Positions 8,459 to 16,340 of a DNA stretch of 64,000 bases are shown in pieces (the first letter of the stretch is position 1; every line of letters starts with the position of its first letter). Origin of the DNA: JAJYLM01 sp964547905 (GTDB lineage: Bacteria > JAMCPX01); contig CAZJPN010000016.1 in assembly GCA_964547905.1 (NCBI GenBank), forward strand, positions 13,185 to 77,184. Direction: 5' to 3'. Under the pieces are notes generated by a model. That model saw nothing but the letters and a program-made list of their open reading frames with translations. It did no database searches and was not told where the DNA came from. Position numbers and translations under genes: made by a program.

Positions 8459-10123
8459 ATGAAACAGCTATTAACAGTACTTATTGTCATGACATTTCTG
8501 GCAGTTCCTGTGCACGCAAGAGCGGATTCTCTTGGAGATGCGAGGACAAGTCTTATTGAGGGTAATGTCTATCTCAAGGCAACGGACACAAACAACGAGT
8601 GGCAATCTGTTTCCATAAATATGCCTGTTATGCAGGACGACACCTATTGGGTGGCGGAAGACGGTAAAGCGGAAATCCAGTTTTTCGGAAGTTCATATCT
8701 CAGGGCAGACCAGAACACCGAGTTTCAGGTAACGAGTCTTGATGAATCTTCAAACACGATAACGATAAACCTCCAGAGCGGCAGAGTTTACATTGACCGT
8801 GAGGGCAGCGCTGGAGGCCAGCTGTTCCAGATTGATGCGCCTCTCGTATCCATCGATGCGGACAGGAGCGCACGGTTCGACGTAAACATAAACAATGACG
8901 GTGTTACCGAGGTTTCCGTAATCTCCGGCAGTGTTCGCACTGATTCGGAATCAGGAAGCACCAGGATTGATGCGGGAAACATGATTGCTTTCAGTGACAG
9001 CGGAACAGCGGAGGTTTCGTCGTACACCCCGGACGACGAATGGATAAGCTGGAATGCCTCACAGGATGACATGCTCACACAAAACTCCCCGAGCGCAGAA
9101 TACCTTCCTCCGTCGCTCTCTGACTACGGCTACGAATTCGATAACAACGGCAGCTGGACATACCAGCCGGACTACGGCGAAGTATGGGCGCCTGCTATCG
9201 TAACACCGGGATGGGCACCTTACACCCTCGGCAGATGGGTATGGATCCAGGGCAATTATGTCTGGGTATCATACGAGAGCTGGGGATGGGTCCCGTATCA
9301 CTACGGCAGATGGGCATTCAGACCAGGGACCGGATGGTTCTGGGTTCCGCCATCTGCGCAGCAGGCATTCTGGTGTCCTGGTCTCGTCGCATGGAACTAT
9401 ACACCCACCTATGTTTCGTGGGTACCGCTCGCACCTGGTGAGATATATTATGGATACGGATACTATGGTTCCAACAGCGTCAATATGAGGAATGTCGATC
9501 CAAGGACTGTAAGGGCTGCTGCACCTTATTATGTGAATGCAAGGATTTCCAATGCAGTTACCGTTGTCAGCAGACAAACATTTGTTTCAGGCAGCCCATA
9601 CAATAGGCTGAGAATCCCCGAAAACCCATTTATGCGGGGTAAATATACTGCCATGATAAGACCTCCTGAAAGGGGCACTCTGCAGCAAGGGAGACAGTTC
9701 AGGCAGGTCACTCCGCCCGGTATGCCGAACCATCAGTCAAGGGTGTTTGCACGGCCTCAGCAGCAGCCTGCGCAACACTTCAGGCAGGTCAGACGGTTCA
9801 CAGTACCTCAGGTGCCAAACTCGCAGACCGGTGTATTTGCTCGACATCAGCAGCCACAGCAACAGTTCAGGCAGGTCAGACGGTCCACAGTACCTCAGGT
9901 GCCAAACTCGCAGACCGGTGTATTTGCTCGACAGCAGCAGCCACAGCAACAGTTCAGACAGGTCACAGTGCCTCAGGTATCCTACAGACAGGTTGGTACG
10001 TTTGCACGGCCTCAGCAGCCTGCACAGCAGTTCGGACATGCTGCATCACCTGGCACGACAAACAACCGGGCAACACAGGGTAATAATCAATCAGGCTCCA
10101 ACTTTTCATCGAGGTTTAACTAA
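8459..10123 (+). CDS. Secreted FecR-domain/DUF6600 protein with C-terminal tandem repeats
   Basis: The 554-aa protein starts after an AAGGAGG site with a signal peptide ending near HARA (residue 22). Residues about 60-165 form a FecR-like beta-rich domain (SGRVYIDREG, FDVNINNDGVTEVSVISGSV). Residues about 210-340 are a Trp/Tyr/Pro-rich DUF6600 region (GWAPYTLGRWVWIQGNYVWV, WGWVPYHYGRW). The last 170 residues are Gln/Arg/Pro-rich and include 29-residue tandem repeats. FecR domains outside iron-sensing operons are usually periplasmic or surface modules. No sigma factor or TonB receptor is adjacent, so an iron-signalling role is unlikely. Function unknown; export across the inner membrane is well supported. 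Confidence 0.8.
   Translation: MKQLLTVLIVMTFLAVPVHARADSLGDARTSLIEGNVYLKATDTNNEWQSVSINMPVMQDDTYWVAEDGKAEIQFFGSSYLRADQNTEFQVTSLDESSNTITINLQSGRVYIDREGSAGGQLFQIDAPLVSIDADRSARFDVNINNDGVTEVSVISGSVRTDSESGSTRIDAGNMIAFSDSGTAEVSSYTPDDEWISWNASQDDMLTQNSPSAEYLPPSLSDYGYEFDNNGSWTYQPDYGEVWAPAIVTPGWAPYTLGRWVWIQGNYVWVSYESWGWVPYHYGRWAFRPGTGWFWVPPSAQQAFWCPGLVAWNYTPTYVSWVPLAPGEIYYGYGYYGSNSVNMRNVDPRTVRAAAPYYVNARISNAVTVVSRQTFVSGSPYNRLRIPENPFMRGKYTAMIRPPERGTLQQGRQFRQVTPPGMPNHQSRVFARPQQQPAQHFRQVRRFTVPQVPNSQTGVFARHQQPQQQFRQVRRSTVPQVPNSQTGVFARQQQPQQQFRQVTVPQVSYRQVGTFARPQQPAQQFGHAASPGTTNNRATQGNNQSGSNFSSRFN
9779..10030 (+). repeat. 87-bp in-frame tandem repeats (two full copies plus a degenerate third)
   Basis: Within the FecR/DUF6600 gene an 87-base unit is repeated: 9779-9865, 9866-9952, and a shortened, diverged third copy from 9953. 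Each unit encodes 29 residues beginning FRQVRR, then VPQVPNSQTGVFAR and a Gln/Pro run. The first two copies are nearly identical at DNA level, which points to recent duplication or ongoing homogenisation. The unit length is a multiple of three, so copy-number changes would keep the reading frame. Confidence 0.88.
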
Positions 10124-10158
10124 CCCGAAAACAAAAACCCGGTAATCAAAGGTAAAGG

Positions 10159-10204
10159 CCTGTATTGACAGGATGCGTAAGAATTCTTATCCTGTCAATA
10201 CAGG
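10159..10204. promoter_or_regulatory. Perfect 16-bp inverted repeat overlapping a putative promoter and the SD of the DUF6125 gene
   Basis: CCTGTATTGACAGGAT (10159-10174) is exactly mirrored by ATCCTGTCAATACAGG (10189-10204), with a 14-base spacer. The left arm contains TTGACA (10165-10170). Seventeen bases later, in and beside the right arm, is TATCCT (10188-10193), so the arms cover a plausible sigma-70 -35/-10 pair. The right arm also supplies the first four bases of the CAGGAGGGG ribosome-binding site of the next gene. No T-tract follows, so it is not a terminator. It could be an operator, or an mRNA hairpin masking the SD. Confidence 0.6.
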
Positions 10205-10217
10205 AGGGGCAATCAAG

Positions 10218-10745
10218 ATGTCCAAATATCATGAATTAGATTCACTCAGCAAAGAAGAATTAATACAGGTTATAGAGGATGAGGCAAAAAATTGGCTCGC
10301 ACATGATGGTTTATGGTTTCAGGCGGTAGAAAGACATTTTGGTATTGATGCTGCAATAAAATTGGATGAAGAGGCATGGAAGGATTTAACAGTCATTGAG
10401 GCCAAAAGAATCATGAGAAGATTGAATTTGCCTCCCAACAGCGGATTAGATGGTTTAGAAAAAGCACTGAATTTCAGAATGTACAGAAGAATTAACGAAC
10501 AAATAATAGAAAGCACTAACCAAGACACACTGATTTTGAAGATGACCACCTGCAGGGTTCAACTTGCCAGACAAGGGAAAAACCTTCCATTTTTCCCATG
10601 CAAAAGTGTAGGCATCATTGAGTATAGTTATTTTGCAAAAACAATCGATGAGCACATACAAACGAATGTCATTCAATGTCCCCCGGACAACATTGCCGGT
10701 TTGGGATATCATTGCGCATGGGAGTTCAAGCTTCGAAAGCAATGA
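10218..10745 (+). CDS. DUF6125 family protein
   Basis: The 175-aa protein has the layout of the DUF6125 family: an N-terminal helical part (ELIQVIEDEAKNWLAHDGLW, FGIDAAIKLDEEAW, EAKRIMRRL) and a C-terminal part with conserved cysteines (MTTCRVQLARQ, FFPCKSVG, IQCPPDN, YHCAWEF). Four Cys in similar spacing suggest a metal or cofactor site, which is inference. The start MSKYHELD is preceded by AGGAGGGG eight bases upstream. An in-frame ATG at 10173 inside the palindrome would add 15 residues. The gene stands behind a perfect inverted repeat and is followed by a decayed SDR copy. The biochemical role of the family is not established as far as I know. Confidence 0.72.
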   Translation: MSKYHELDSLSKEELIQVIEDEAKNWLAHDGLWFQAVERHFGIDAAIKLDEEAWKDLTVIEAKRIMRRLNLPPNSGLDGLEKALNFRMYRRINEQIIESTNQDTLILKMTTCRVQLARQGKNLPFFPCKSVGIIEYSYFAKTIDEHIQTNVIQCPPDNIAGLGYHCAWEFKLRKQ

Positions 10746-10823
10746 GGCTTTATGAACCTTCGCCTGAAAACCAGGGGAAAGTTCAATGGGTAAAACGCAG
10801 TACTTGAAGAAATTATCCAGCCG

Positions 10824-11010
10824 TGATTTCAGAAAGAATAAGGACGAAATGATGGAGATATCAAATGGTACCAAGGTATTTATCACCGGTGCCGGCAGCA
10901 ACATAGAAAGGTCAACAGCCACGGCACGCGGCATACAGCACCTCAAAAGTAGGGGTGATAGGATTGTCAAAGAGTATAAAATTTATTTTAAAAAATATAA
11001 AGAAATGGGA
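10824..11010 (+). pseudogene. Decayed SDR copy with internal deletion
   Basis: From about 10824 the DNA resembles the leader and start of the SDR gene at 7495 (GATTTC...AATAAGGA...GAAATGATGGAGATA, then GGTACCAAGGTATTTATCAC). It encodes MEISNGTKVFITGAGS. At 10926 it jumps to sequence matching the intact gene from about 7947 (GGCACGCGGCATACAGCACC). In another frame this reads HAAYSTSKVGVIGLSKSI, the SDR active-site region. About 383 bases of the intact gene, including the Asn motif, are missing and the frame is broken. Both edges in the intact gene carry CCA, consistent with a microhomology deletion. Resemblance fades by about 11010. Confidence 0.75.
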
Positions 11011-11054
11011 AAAACAATCTATTCCCTTGAGCATTTACAGCTATCCCCTATAAT

Positions 11055-11147
11055 TCAGCCTGTCCCTTTCTTCTTCTCAAAACCTTGGACCACCATGTCC
11101 AGAAGCACAAACCCTATTATTGTTATTGCAACCATTATCACTACCAT
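11055..11147 (-). CDS. 30-residue single-span membrane protein
   Basis: A 31-codon frame begins at an ATG preceded by the strong ribosome-binding sequence AAAGGAGGTGAGTAAG. The product starts MVVIMVAITIIGFVLLDMVV, a textbook transmembrane helix, and ends in a short basic tail (EKKKGTG). That arrangement predicts one membrane span with the positive C-terminus inside the cell. It resembles the small accessory subunits of membrane enzymes in general shape, but I recognise no family. It lies antisense to, and just beyond, the SDR pseudogene. The SD quality and hydrophobic design argue for a real gene; expression is unproven. Confidence 0.55.
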   Translation of the reverse strand: MVVIMVAITIIGFVLLDMVVQGFEKKKGTG

Positions 11148-11402
11148 CTTACTCACCTCCTTTTTTAATCACCTTCTGATCTTATATACTGCATACGCCG
11201 TGCCATATTTATATGGAAATACATGTCGATAGATAGTATTGATTTATGAAGCTAATCGTAAATTATAAGATTTGAATGATATACCGGCCCTGTTGATATT
11301 ATGGACAGTGTGTTCAGTTTTCCAACAGCACAATAGCTATGGACTGGGGAAAGAAAAATGAAGCTTTTATAGTAAAGTCCGCAGTCATTTGCTCAAGAGA
11401 TT
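11148..11402. other. Gap without a recognisable gene
   Basis: About 250 bases between the small membrane protein gene and the IS3-type remnant. I see no convincing coding frame. The first part should hold the promoter and leader of the small minus-strand gene, but no clear -35/-10 pair stands out. The segment is AT-rich and its position among gene fragments suggests eroded mobile DNA. Confidence 0.4.
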
Positions 11403-11543
11403 TTATGTATGCTCAGCTTCCCCAAGAAGTATAAGATTCGCGTGCACCCCGTATTCTGAGCTTATCTGTGCCAGAGTCTTTTCCCCCTTGATAGCTTCAA
11501 GGGCTACTTTCGCCTTGAGTCCTGCCTCGATTGTCTTCCTCAT
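11403..11543 (-). pseudogene. IS3-family transposase OrfA remnant
   Basis: A 46-codon frame starts at an ATG with an AAAAGGAGG site seven bases upstream. It reads MRKTIEAGLKAKVALEAIKG then EKTLAQISSEYGVHANLI, the helix-turn-helix opening of IS3-family OrfA proteins. Intact OrfA continues with an ISQWKKQ-type helix and a leucine zipper of 50-60 residues. Here the match ends and an unrelated short tail (LLGEAEHT) leads to a stop. No OrfB (DDE transposase) or terminal inverted repeats could be found. It is a truncated leftover of an insertion sequence. Confidence 0.7.
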
Positions 11544-11595
11544 TCCAAACCTCCTTTTAGTCTTATCTTACTACTTTTTTCACCTTATTTAAGCT

Positions 11596-12086
11596 CTAAA
11601 AGTGGCATAGTCTTTCCCGCCTACTGTAAAGATGATACCCACTATGGTTAGATTTTACATGATTTGATTCGCCGAGTTCTGCCAATTTATGAGCGAACTC
11701 TTTGTTTGTTGCAAATATTTCGCGCAGTCTTACGAACGCCCGCATAATCTGAATATTTACTTCAATAGAGCGCTCACTATTCAAAACACCTGAAAGCATG
11801 GCAATACCTTGTTCTGTGAATGCATAGGGAAGATATTTTTGGTGCTGTCCTCTGTCATTCTCTAAGATCGCAAATTGCGATCTTAGAGAATCAGTTTCTT
11901 CTTTAGTAAGTTGAAACATAAAATCTTCTGGGAAACGTTTACTATTCGTTTCACCTGTTCATTTAATCTTCTGACTTCTACTCCATAAAGTTCTGCGAGA
12001 TCCCCAGCAAGTATAACTTTGTGTTCTCGAATTAACAGAATCTTCTGTTCTCTTGTTTCAACCGGGACAAGTGCCTTTGTTTTCAT
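11596..12086 (-). pseudogene. ORF6N-domain protein, broken by a frameshift
   Basis: Two adjacent frames together reconstruct an ORF6N-type protein. The first part (from 12086) reads LVPVETREQKILLIREHKVI, then LAGDLAELYGVEVRRLNEQVKR. After that, near 11945, the frame must shift by one base to recover RFPEDFMFQLTKEETDSLRS and YAFTEQGIAMLSGVLNSERS, then VNIQIMRAFVRLREIF. A single missing A in CGAATAGT (expected CGAAATAGT) explains the break. Past KLAELG the C-terminus also departs from the family. ORF6N proteins are phage- and mobile-element-associated DNA-binding proteins. With the IS3 remnant next door, this marks old mobile DNA. Confidence 0.75.
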
Positions 12087-12194
12087 TATGCCTCACCAAA
12101 AATACTATAAGATTGCCTATACGCCTTTAAGTAGTATAATGGAAAGAAAAATTTTGCTTACCTTGGACCGACTTAAATATTTAGATTCTTGGCT

Positions 12195-12241
12195 CTGGAT
12201 TCCCGTTGGAATTTATCCCGCCGACGGCGGGACGGGAATGA
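12195..12241. repeat. Nested palindrome, variant of the CTGGATTCC/GGAATGA repeat
   Basis: The segment opens with CTGGATTCC and closes with GGAATGA, the same edges as the second hairpin of the repeat at 16341-16405. Inside are two nested inverted repeats: ATTCCCGT/ACGGGAAT (12199-12206 and 12232-12239) and CCCGCCG/CGGCGGG (12217-12223 and 12225-12231). It lies between the ORF6N pseudogene and the 3' end of radC, where it could act as a hairpin in the radC transcript. No poly-T run follows on either strand. Confidence 0.55.
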
Positions 12242-12262
12242 TAAAAGAGAAGAGATAAAGTT

Positions 12263-12985
12263 CTATATTCCGAATTGTATTGCATGCATAAACTGCTGCT
12301 TCATTGTGGCAAGCATGCCGTTGTCGGCAAAGCTGTAATAGCCATCCCCGCCTACAATTATGTGATCGTGCAGGACCATACCCGATAATTCTCCAAGTGC
12401 AAGCATGTTCATGGTAAGTCTTTTATCCTCATTACTCGGGACTATACTGCCGGAGGGATGATTGTGTGATAATATAATGCCGGCTGCTGATGTCCTGATA
12501 GCGATTTCCATCAATTCTCTCGGATAAATCGAAGCGGCATTGACCGTGCCCTCTCCTATGCGTTTTATGGCGATGAGATCATTTTGATTATTTAAAAGTA
12601 TTACGGCAAAATTCTCTTTTGCAAGATTCTTAAGCAAAGGTTCAAGGAGTAAAAAGGCCTCTCTTGAATTTGTAACCTTCTGTGCCGCGGTCCTGCTTGA
12701 ATATATTGTTCTCCTGCCTATCTCGATTGCAGCCTTAAGCTTTGTTGCCTTGGCGTTGCTCAGACCGGAAATCTTTAAAAGTTCATCAATACCGGTTTTC
12801 TCTATACCCGGTAAGCCACCGCATACATTCAATAGTTCTATCGACAGGGCTATTACATCCTTACCTTTTATACCTGTTTGTAATATTACAGCGATCAGCT
12901 CTGCATCACTCAGGCTATGAACGCCTGAAGATAAAAGCCTTTCTCTCGGCATTTCACCGGCGGGTCTATTTTTGAAATTATTCAT
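12263..12985 (-). CDS. radC: RadC family JAB/MPN protein
   Basis: This 240-aa protein has an N-terminal helix-hairpin-helix part (LSDAELIAVILQTGIKGKDV, ISGLSNAKATKLKAAIEIGR) and a C-terminal JAB1/MPN metalloprotease-like domain. The zinc motif is HNHPSGSIVPSNED (HxHPSG...D), with a conserved upstream Glu region. Despite its name, the family has no firmly established role in recombinational repair; many members are linked to competence or mobile DNA. Length and motifs are complete. The gene is divergent from comM/yifB, with only about 43 bases between the two starts. Confidence 0.92.
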   Translation of the reverse strand: MNNFKNRPAGEMPRERLLSSGVHSLSDAELIAVILQTGIKGKDVIALSIELLNVCGGLPGIEKTGIDELLKISGLSNAKATKLKAAIEIGRRTIYSSRTAAQKVTNSREAFLLLEPLLKNLAKENFAVILLNNQNDLIAIKRIGEGTVNAASIYPRELMEIAIRTSAAGIILSHNHPSGSIVPSNEDKRLTMNMLALGELSGMVLHDHIIVGGDGYYSFADNGMLATMKQQFMHAIQFGI

Positions 12986-13028
12986 AATTTATTTGCGTTT
13001 TTTATTTTTATATACTAATAATGATATT

Positions 13029-14576
13029 ATGGCTTATGTCAATTATTCTAAGATTTTAAGTTCTGCACTGTACGGCGTTGACGCACAGCTCGTTGAGGTA
13101 GAAACAGATATTGCCAATGGCCTGCCTTCTTTTACCATAGTGGGCCTGCCCGACGGGGCAATAAAAGAAAGCAAGGAACGCATAAGGAGTGCAATACACA
13201 ATACAGGTTACATGATGCCTCCAAAGCGGATTACCATAAACCTTGCGCCCGCACATATCAAGAAAGAAGGTTCTGCTTATGATCTTCCAATATGCATAGG
13301 CATATTATCGGCCCTTGGCGTCATCGAACCGGAGAGTACAAGCGGAGTAATCATACTCGGAGAGCTTTCGCTGGATGGGATTATCAAACCCATCAAAGGC
13401 GCTTTGCCTGCGGCAATAATGACGTATGATTTGCATTTTAACAGTATCATCGTTCCAAAAGGGAACGGTGCCGAGGCAGGCATAGTTGAAGGCCTGAAGG
13501 TTTATGAGGCAGGACACCTGTCCGAGGTAGTCAGCTTATTGAGAGGAGAATTACCGCTGAAAGAGACCAAAACGGATCGTGAAAAATTATATGAAAAACT
13601 TTCTATCTATGACATTGACTTTAATGAGGTCAAAGGGCAGGAGCATGTAAAGCGTGCACTCGAAATAGCTGCGGCAGGCGGACATAATGTTATGATGATC
13701 GGTCCTCCGGGCTCAGGGAAGACAATGCTTGCAATGAGGCTACCGACAATCCTTCCTCAAATGACGTTCAAAGAGGCAATAGAAACGACAAAGATACACA
13801 GTATTGCAGGTGTATTGCCGCCCGAAACCCCACTTGTTACAAAAAGGCCGTTCCGTGCACCTCATCATACGATTTCAGACGTGGGACTCGTCGGAGGAAC
13901 ACAACAGCCAAAACCGGGGGAGGTCAGCCTTTCGCACAATGGGGTTCTGTTTCTCGATGAACTTCCGGAATTCAAGAAAAATGCGTTAGAGGCGCTTCGT
14001 CAGCCTTTAGAAGATGGTTATGTAACAATTACAAGGGCTCAGCAAACACTGACATTCCCTTCAAGGTTTATGCTTATAGCAGCAATGAATCCATGCCCAT
14101 GTGGTTATTACGGAGATCCACTCCATCAATGTACTTGCTCCGTATCGTCAATTATGAAATACCGCTCGAGAATATCGGGACCGCTTATGGATAGGTTTGA
14201 TATTCAGATCGATGTGCCTGCTGTCAGGTTTTCCGATATTATAAGGGACGGGAACCAAGAGTCATCGCATGACATACTCCAAAGGGTTGAGAAAGCACGT
14301 ATTGTTCAGCATGAAAGGTTCAAAGGATTTAAGATATTCTCTAATACCCAGATGTCATCAAGGCACATAAAGAAATTCTGTAAGCTTGACGAGCCTTCTG
14401 TGGGCCTGCTTTCTTCCGCTATTGAACGACTTGCACTTTCTGCAAGGGCATACACGAAACTTATAAAGGTGGCAAGGACCATTGCGGATCTTGACGGTGC
14501 CACCGACATCAAATCACACCATATAGCAGAAGCGATACAGTACCGCAGTCTTGACAGAACCCCCATGGGATTATAA
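13029..14576 (+). CDS. comM: ComM/YifB-type Mg-chelatase-like AAA+ ATPase
   Basis: The 515-aa protein has an N-terminal Lon-protease-like S5 fold (YGVDAQLVEVETDIANGLPS, RITINLAPAHIKKEGSAYDL). The AAA+ core follows, with Walker A GPPGSGKTML near residue 225 and Walker B VLFLDELPEF. Next is the cysteine-rich block NPCPCGYYGDPLHQCTCS and the C-terminal Mg-chelatase-type domain (ARAYTKLIKVARTIADLDG). ComM is a hexameric helicase that promotes branch migration during natural transformation. The start MAYVNYSKIL is chosen because relatives begin here; no clear SD is visible. A 19-codon longer start would overlap radC. Confidence 0.9.
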   Translation: MAYVNYSKILSSALYGVDAQLVEVETDIANGLPSFTIVGLPDGAIKESKERIRSAIHNTGYMMPPKRITINLAPAHIKKEGSAYDLPICIGILSALGVIEPESTSGVIILGELSLDGIIKPIKGALPAAIMTYDLHFNSIIVPKGNGAEAGIVEGLKVYEAGHLSEVVSLLRGELPLKETKTDREKLYEKLSIYDIDFNEVKGQEHVKRALEIAAAGGHNVMMIGPPGSGKTMLAMRLPTILPQMTFKEAIETTKIHSIAGVLPPETPLVTKRPFRAPHHTISDVGLVGGTQQPKPGEVSLSHNGVLFLDELPEFKKNALEALRQPLEDGYVTITRAQQTLTFPSRFMLIAAMNPCPCGYYGDPLHQCTCSVSSIMKYRSRISGPLMDRFDIQIDVPAVRFSDIIRDGNQESSHDILQRVEKARIVQHERFKGFKIFSNTQMSSRHIKKFCKLDEPSVGLLSSAIERLALSARAYTKLIKVARTIADLDGATDIKSHHIAEAIQYRSLDRTPMGL

Positions 14577-14747
14577 GATACTTTTTGTCAGCAGGCTGTT
14601 ATAATTACTTTTTCTTCTTTTATAACATAAAATAGTATGAGGGGTTTGCTATGGCGATCATCCATAACCTATATATTCAATAGCACTTGATTTTATTTCA
14701 TGTTTAAGGATAAGGTAAATACAACAATATTTTAAAAGGAGTAGGAA

Positions 14748-16283
14748 ATGTCTTTAAAAAGGGCACTTTTGAGTGTATCCGATAAAACAGGATTGGAGGG
14801 GCTTGGTAGGGCTTTGATGGAGTTAAATATAGAGATCCTCTCAACAGGTGGAACCGCACGCTTTTTGAAAGAAAAGGCAATCCCTGTAACGGATGTCGCG
14901 GATTACACAGGATTTCCGGAGATGCTTGACGGCAGGGTCAAAACCCTGCATCCAAAAATCCACGGCGGCATACTTGCCATACGGAGCAATAGCAATCATT
15001 TAAAATCGCTCGAAGAGCATTCCATAGGGTTGATCGATCTCATCATTGTCAATTTGTACCCTTTCAGAGAGACCGCCAAAAAAAAGGGCGTTTCGTTTGA
15101 TGAAGTTATTGAAATGATAGATATCGGCGGTCCATCAATGATAAGGGCGGGTTCGAAAAACTTCAAGGATGTCATTGTAATTGTGGATCCATCGGATTAT
15201 GCATGGCTTATAGAACATATCAAGAAGAATGACATAACTGAACAGGATAAATTAAGACTGGCTGCAAAGGCCTTCAATCATACAGCAGCATACGACAGCG
15301 TTATTTCCAACTGGCTGAACCAGAAACTTGACAAGGATTTACCGGGGCAAATCCATCTTACGCTGAACAGGCTTCAATCTATGAGATACGGTGAGAATCC
15401 GCATCAACAGGCAGCACTCTATAGGACATCCGACTTAGACAGTCACGAAGACTTCAAATTCGAGCAGCTTGGAGGGAAGGAACTCTCCTATAATAATATC
15501 GTCGATATGGGCAGCGCGTATGAACTTGTCTCGGAATTCAGACAACCCGCATGTGCTATTATAAAACATACGAATCCGTGCGGTGCTGCTATTGCGGACA
15601 ACATATCGAATGCATACGGGCTTGCATTCAAAACAGACCCTGTATCAAGCTACGGAGGTATCTGCGGTTTTAATGGTGAGGTCGATGAAGCAACTGCAAA
15701 GCTCATAGCAGAAACATTCTATGAGGTCATAGTAGCTCCGTCATTTTCAGCCTCTGCCTTTGATATCCTGTCGAAGAAAAAAAACCTGCGGCTTATAAGG
15801 GTTGACAATGCTGCCGCAGAGGCAACCCAGATCGAGATACACGACACTCCCTTTGGTATGCTTGTGCAGACAAGAGATACAGTATCGGATGAACTCAAGA
15901 ACAGTCGTGTTGTCACAAAAAAGGCTCCAACTTCTGAAGAAATGAAAGACATGGATTTTGCAATGAAGGTATGCAAACACACAAAGAGCAATACAATCAT
16001 TGTTGCAAAATCTCTTCAGCTTATAGGGGTAGGCGCCGGTCAGATGAGCAGGGTAGATTCCGCAAAGATAGCAATCATGAAATCAAATCTCAGCACAAAA
16101 GGGGCCGCAGGGGCATCGGATGCCTTCTTCCCATTTGCAGACGGGCTGAAGGTGCTGATAGATGCAGGCATTAAATCCGTTGTACAGCCTGGTGGTTCGA
16201 TAAGAGATGAAGAGGTTATCAAGGCTGCTGATGAAGCAGGCATTGCAATGGTTTTCACGGGGGTCAGACACTTCAAACACTAA
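14748..16283 (+). CDS. purH: Bifunctional AICAR transformylase/IMP cyclohydrolase
   Basis: Catalyses the last two steps of IMP synthesis. The 511-aa length is standard. The N-terminal MGS-like cyclohydrolase domain spans about residues 1-190 (LLSVSDKTGLEGL, STGGTARFLKE, GGVKTLHP-type segment GRVKTLHPKIHGGILAI). The C-terminal transformylase domain carries RYGENPHQ, IIKHTNPCGAA, and the C-terminal GGSIRDEEVI. An AAAAGGAGTAGG site lies just upstream of the ATG. purD follows 167 bases downstream on the same strand, separated by a palindromic repeat. Upstream 14577-14747 contains a weak AT-rich inverted repeat (TGTTATAA/TTATAACA), but no promoter I would defend. Confidence 0.97.
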   Translation: MSLKRALLSVSDKTGLEGLGRALMELNIEILSTGGTARFLKEKAIPVTDVADYTGFPEMLDGRVKTLHPKIHGGILAIRSNSNHLKSLEEHSIGLIDLIIVNLYPFRETAKKKGVSFDEVIEMIDIGGPSMIRAGSKNFKDVIVIVDPSDYAWLIEHIKKNDITEQDKLRLAAKAFNHTAAYDSVISNWLNQKLDKDLPGQIHLTLNRLQSMRYGENPHQQAALYRTSDLDSHEDFKFEQLGGKELSYNNIVDMGSAYELVSEFRQPACAIIKHTNPCGAAIADNISNAYGLAFKTDPVSSYGGICGFNGEVDEATAKLIAETFYEVIVAPSFSASAFDILSKKKNLRLIRVDNAAAEATQIEIHDTPFGMLVQTRDTVSDELKNSRVVTKKAPTSEEMKDMDFAMKVCKHTKSNTIIVAKSLQLIGVGAGQMSRVDSAKIAIMKSNLSTKGAAGASDAFFPFADGLKVLIDAGIKSVVQPGGSIRDEEVIKAADEAGIAMVFTGVRHFKH

Positions 16284-16340
16284 CCAAATATGAATACAAA
16301 CAGTGGAGTTCATAAAATGAGTATAAGTATTTTCAATGTT

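Noticed and set aside
9747..10145. 132-codon frame inside the repeat part of the FecR/DUF6600 gene
   Set aside because: A shadow produced by the repeated DNA in another frame. It has no SD and no plausible protein features.
10159..10204. Palindrome as the terminator of the FecR/DUF6600 gene
   Set aside because: It is not followed by a T-run, and it overlaps the SD of the next gene.
11339..11434. Plus-strand 31-codon frame starting MDWGKKNEA
   Set aside because: No SD, no recognisable motif, and it runs antisense through the IS3 OrfA remnant. Most likely chance.
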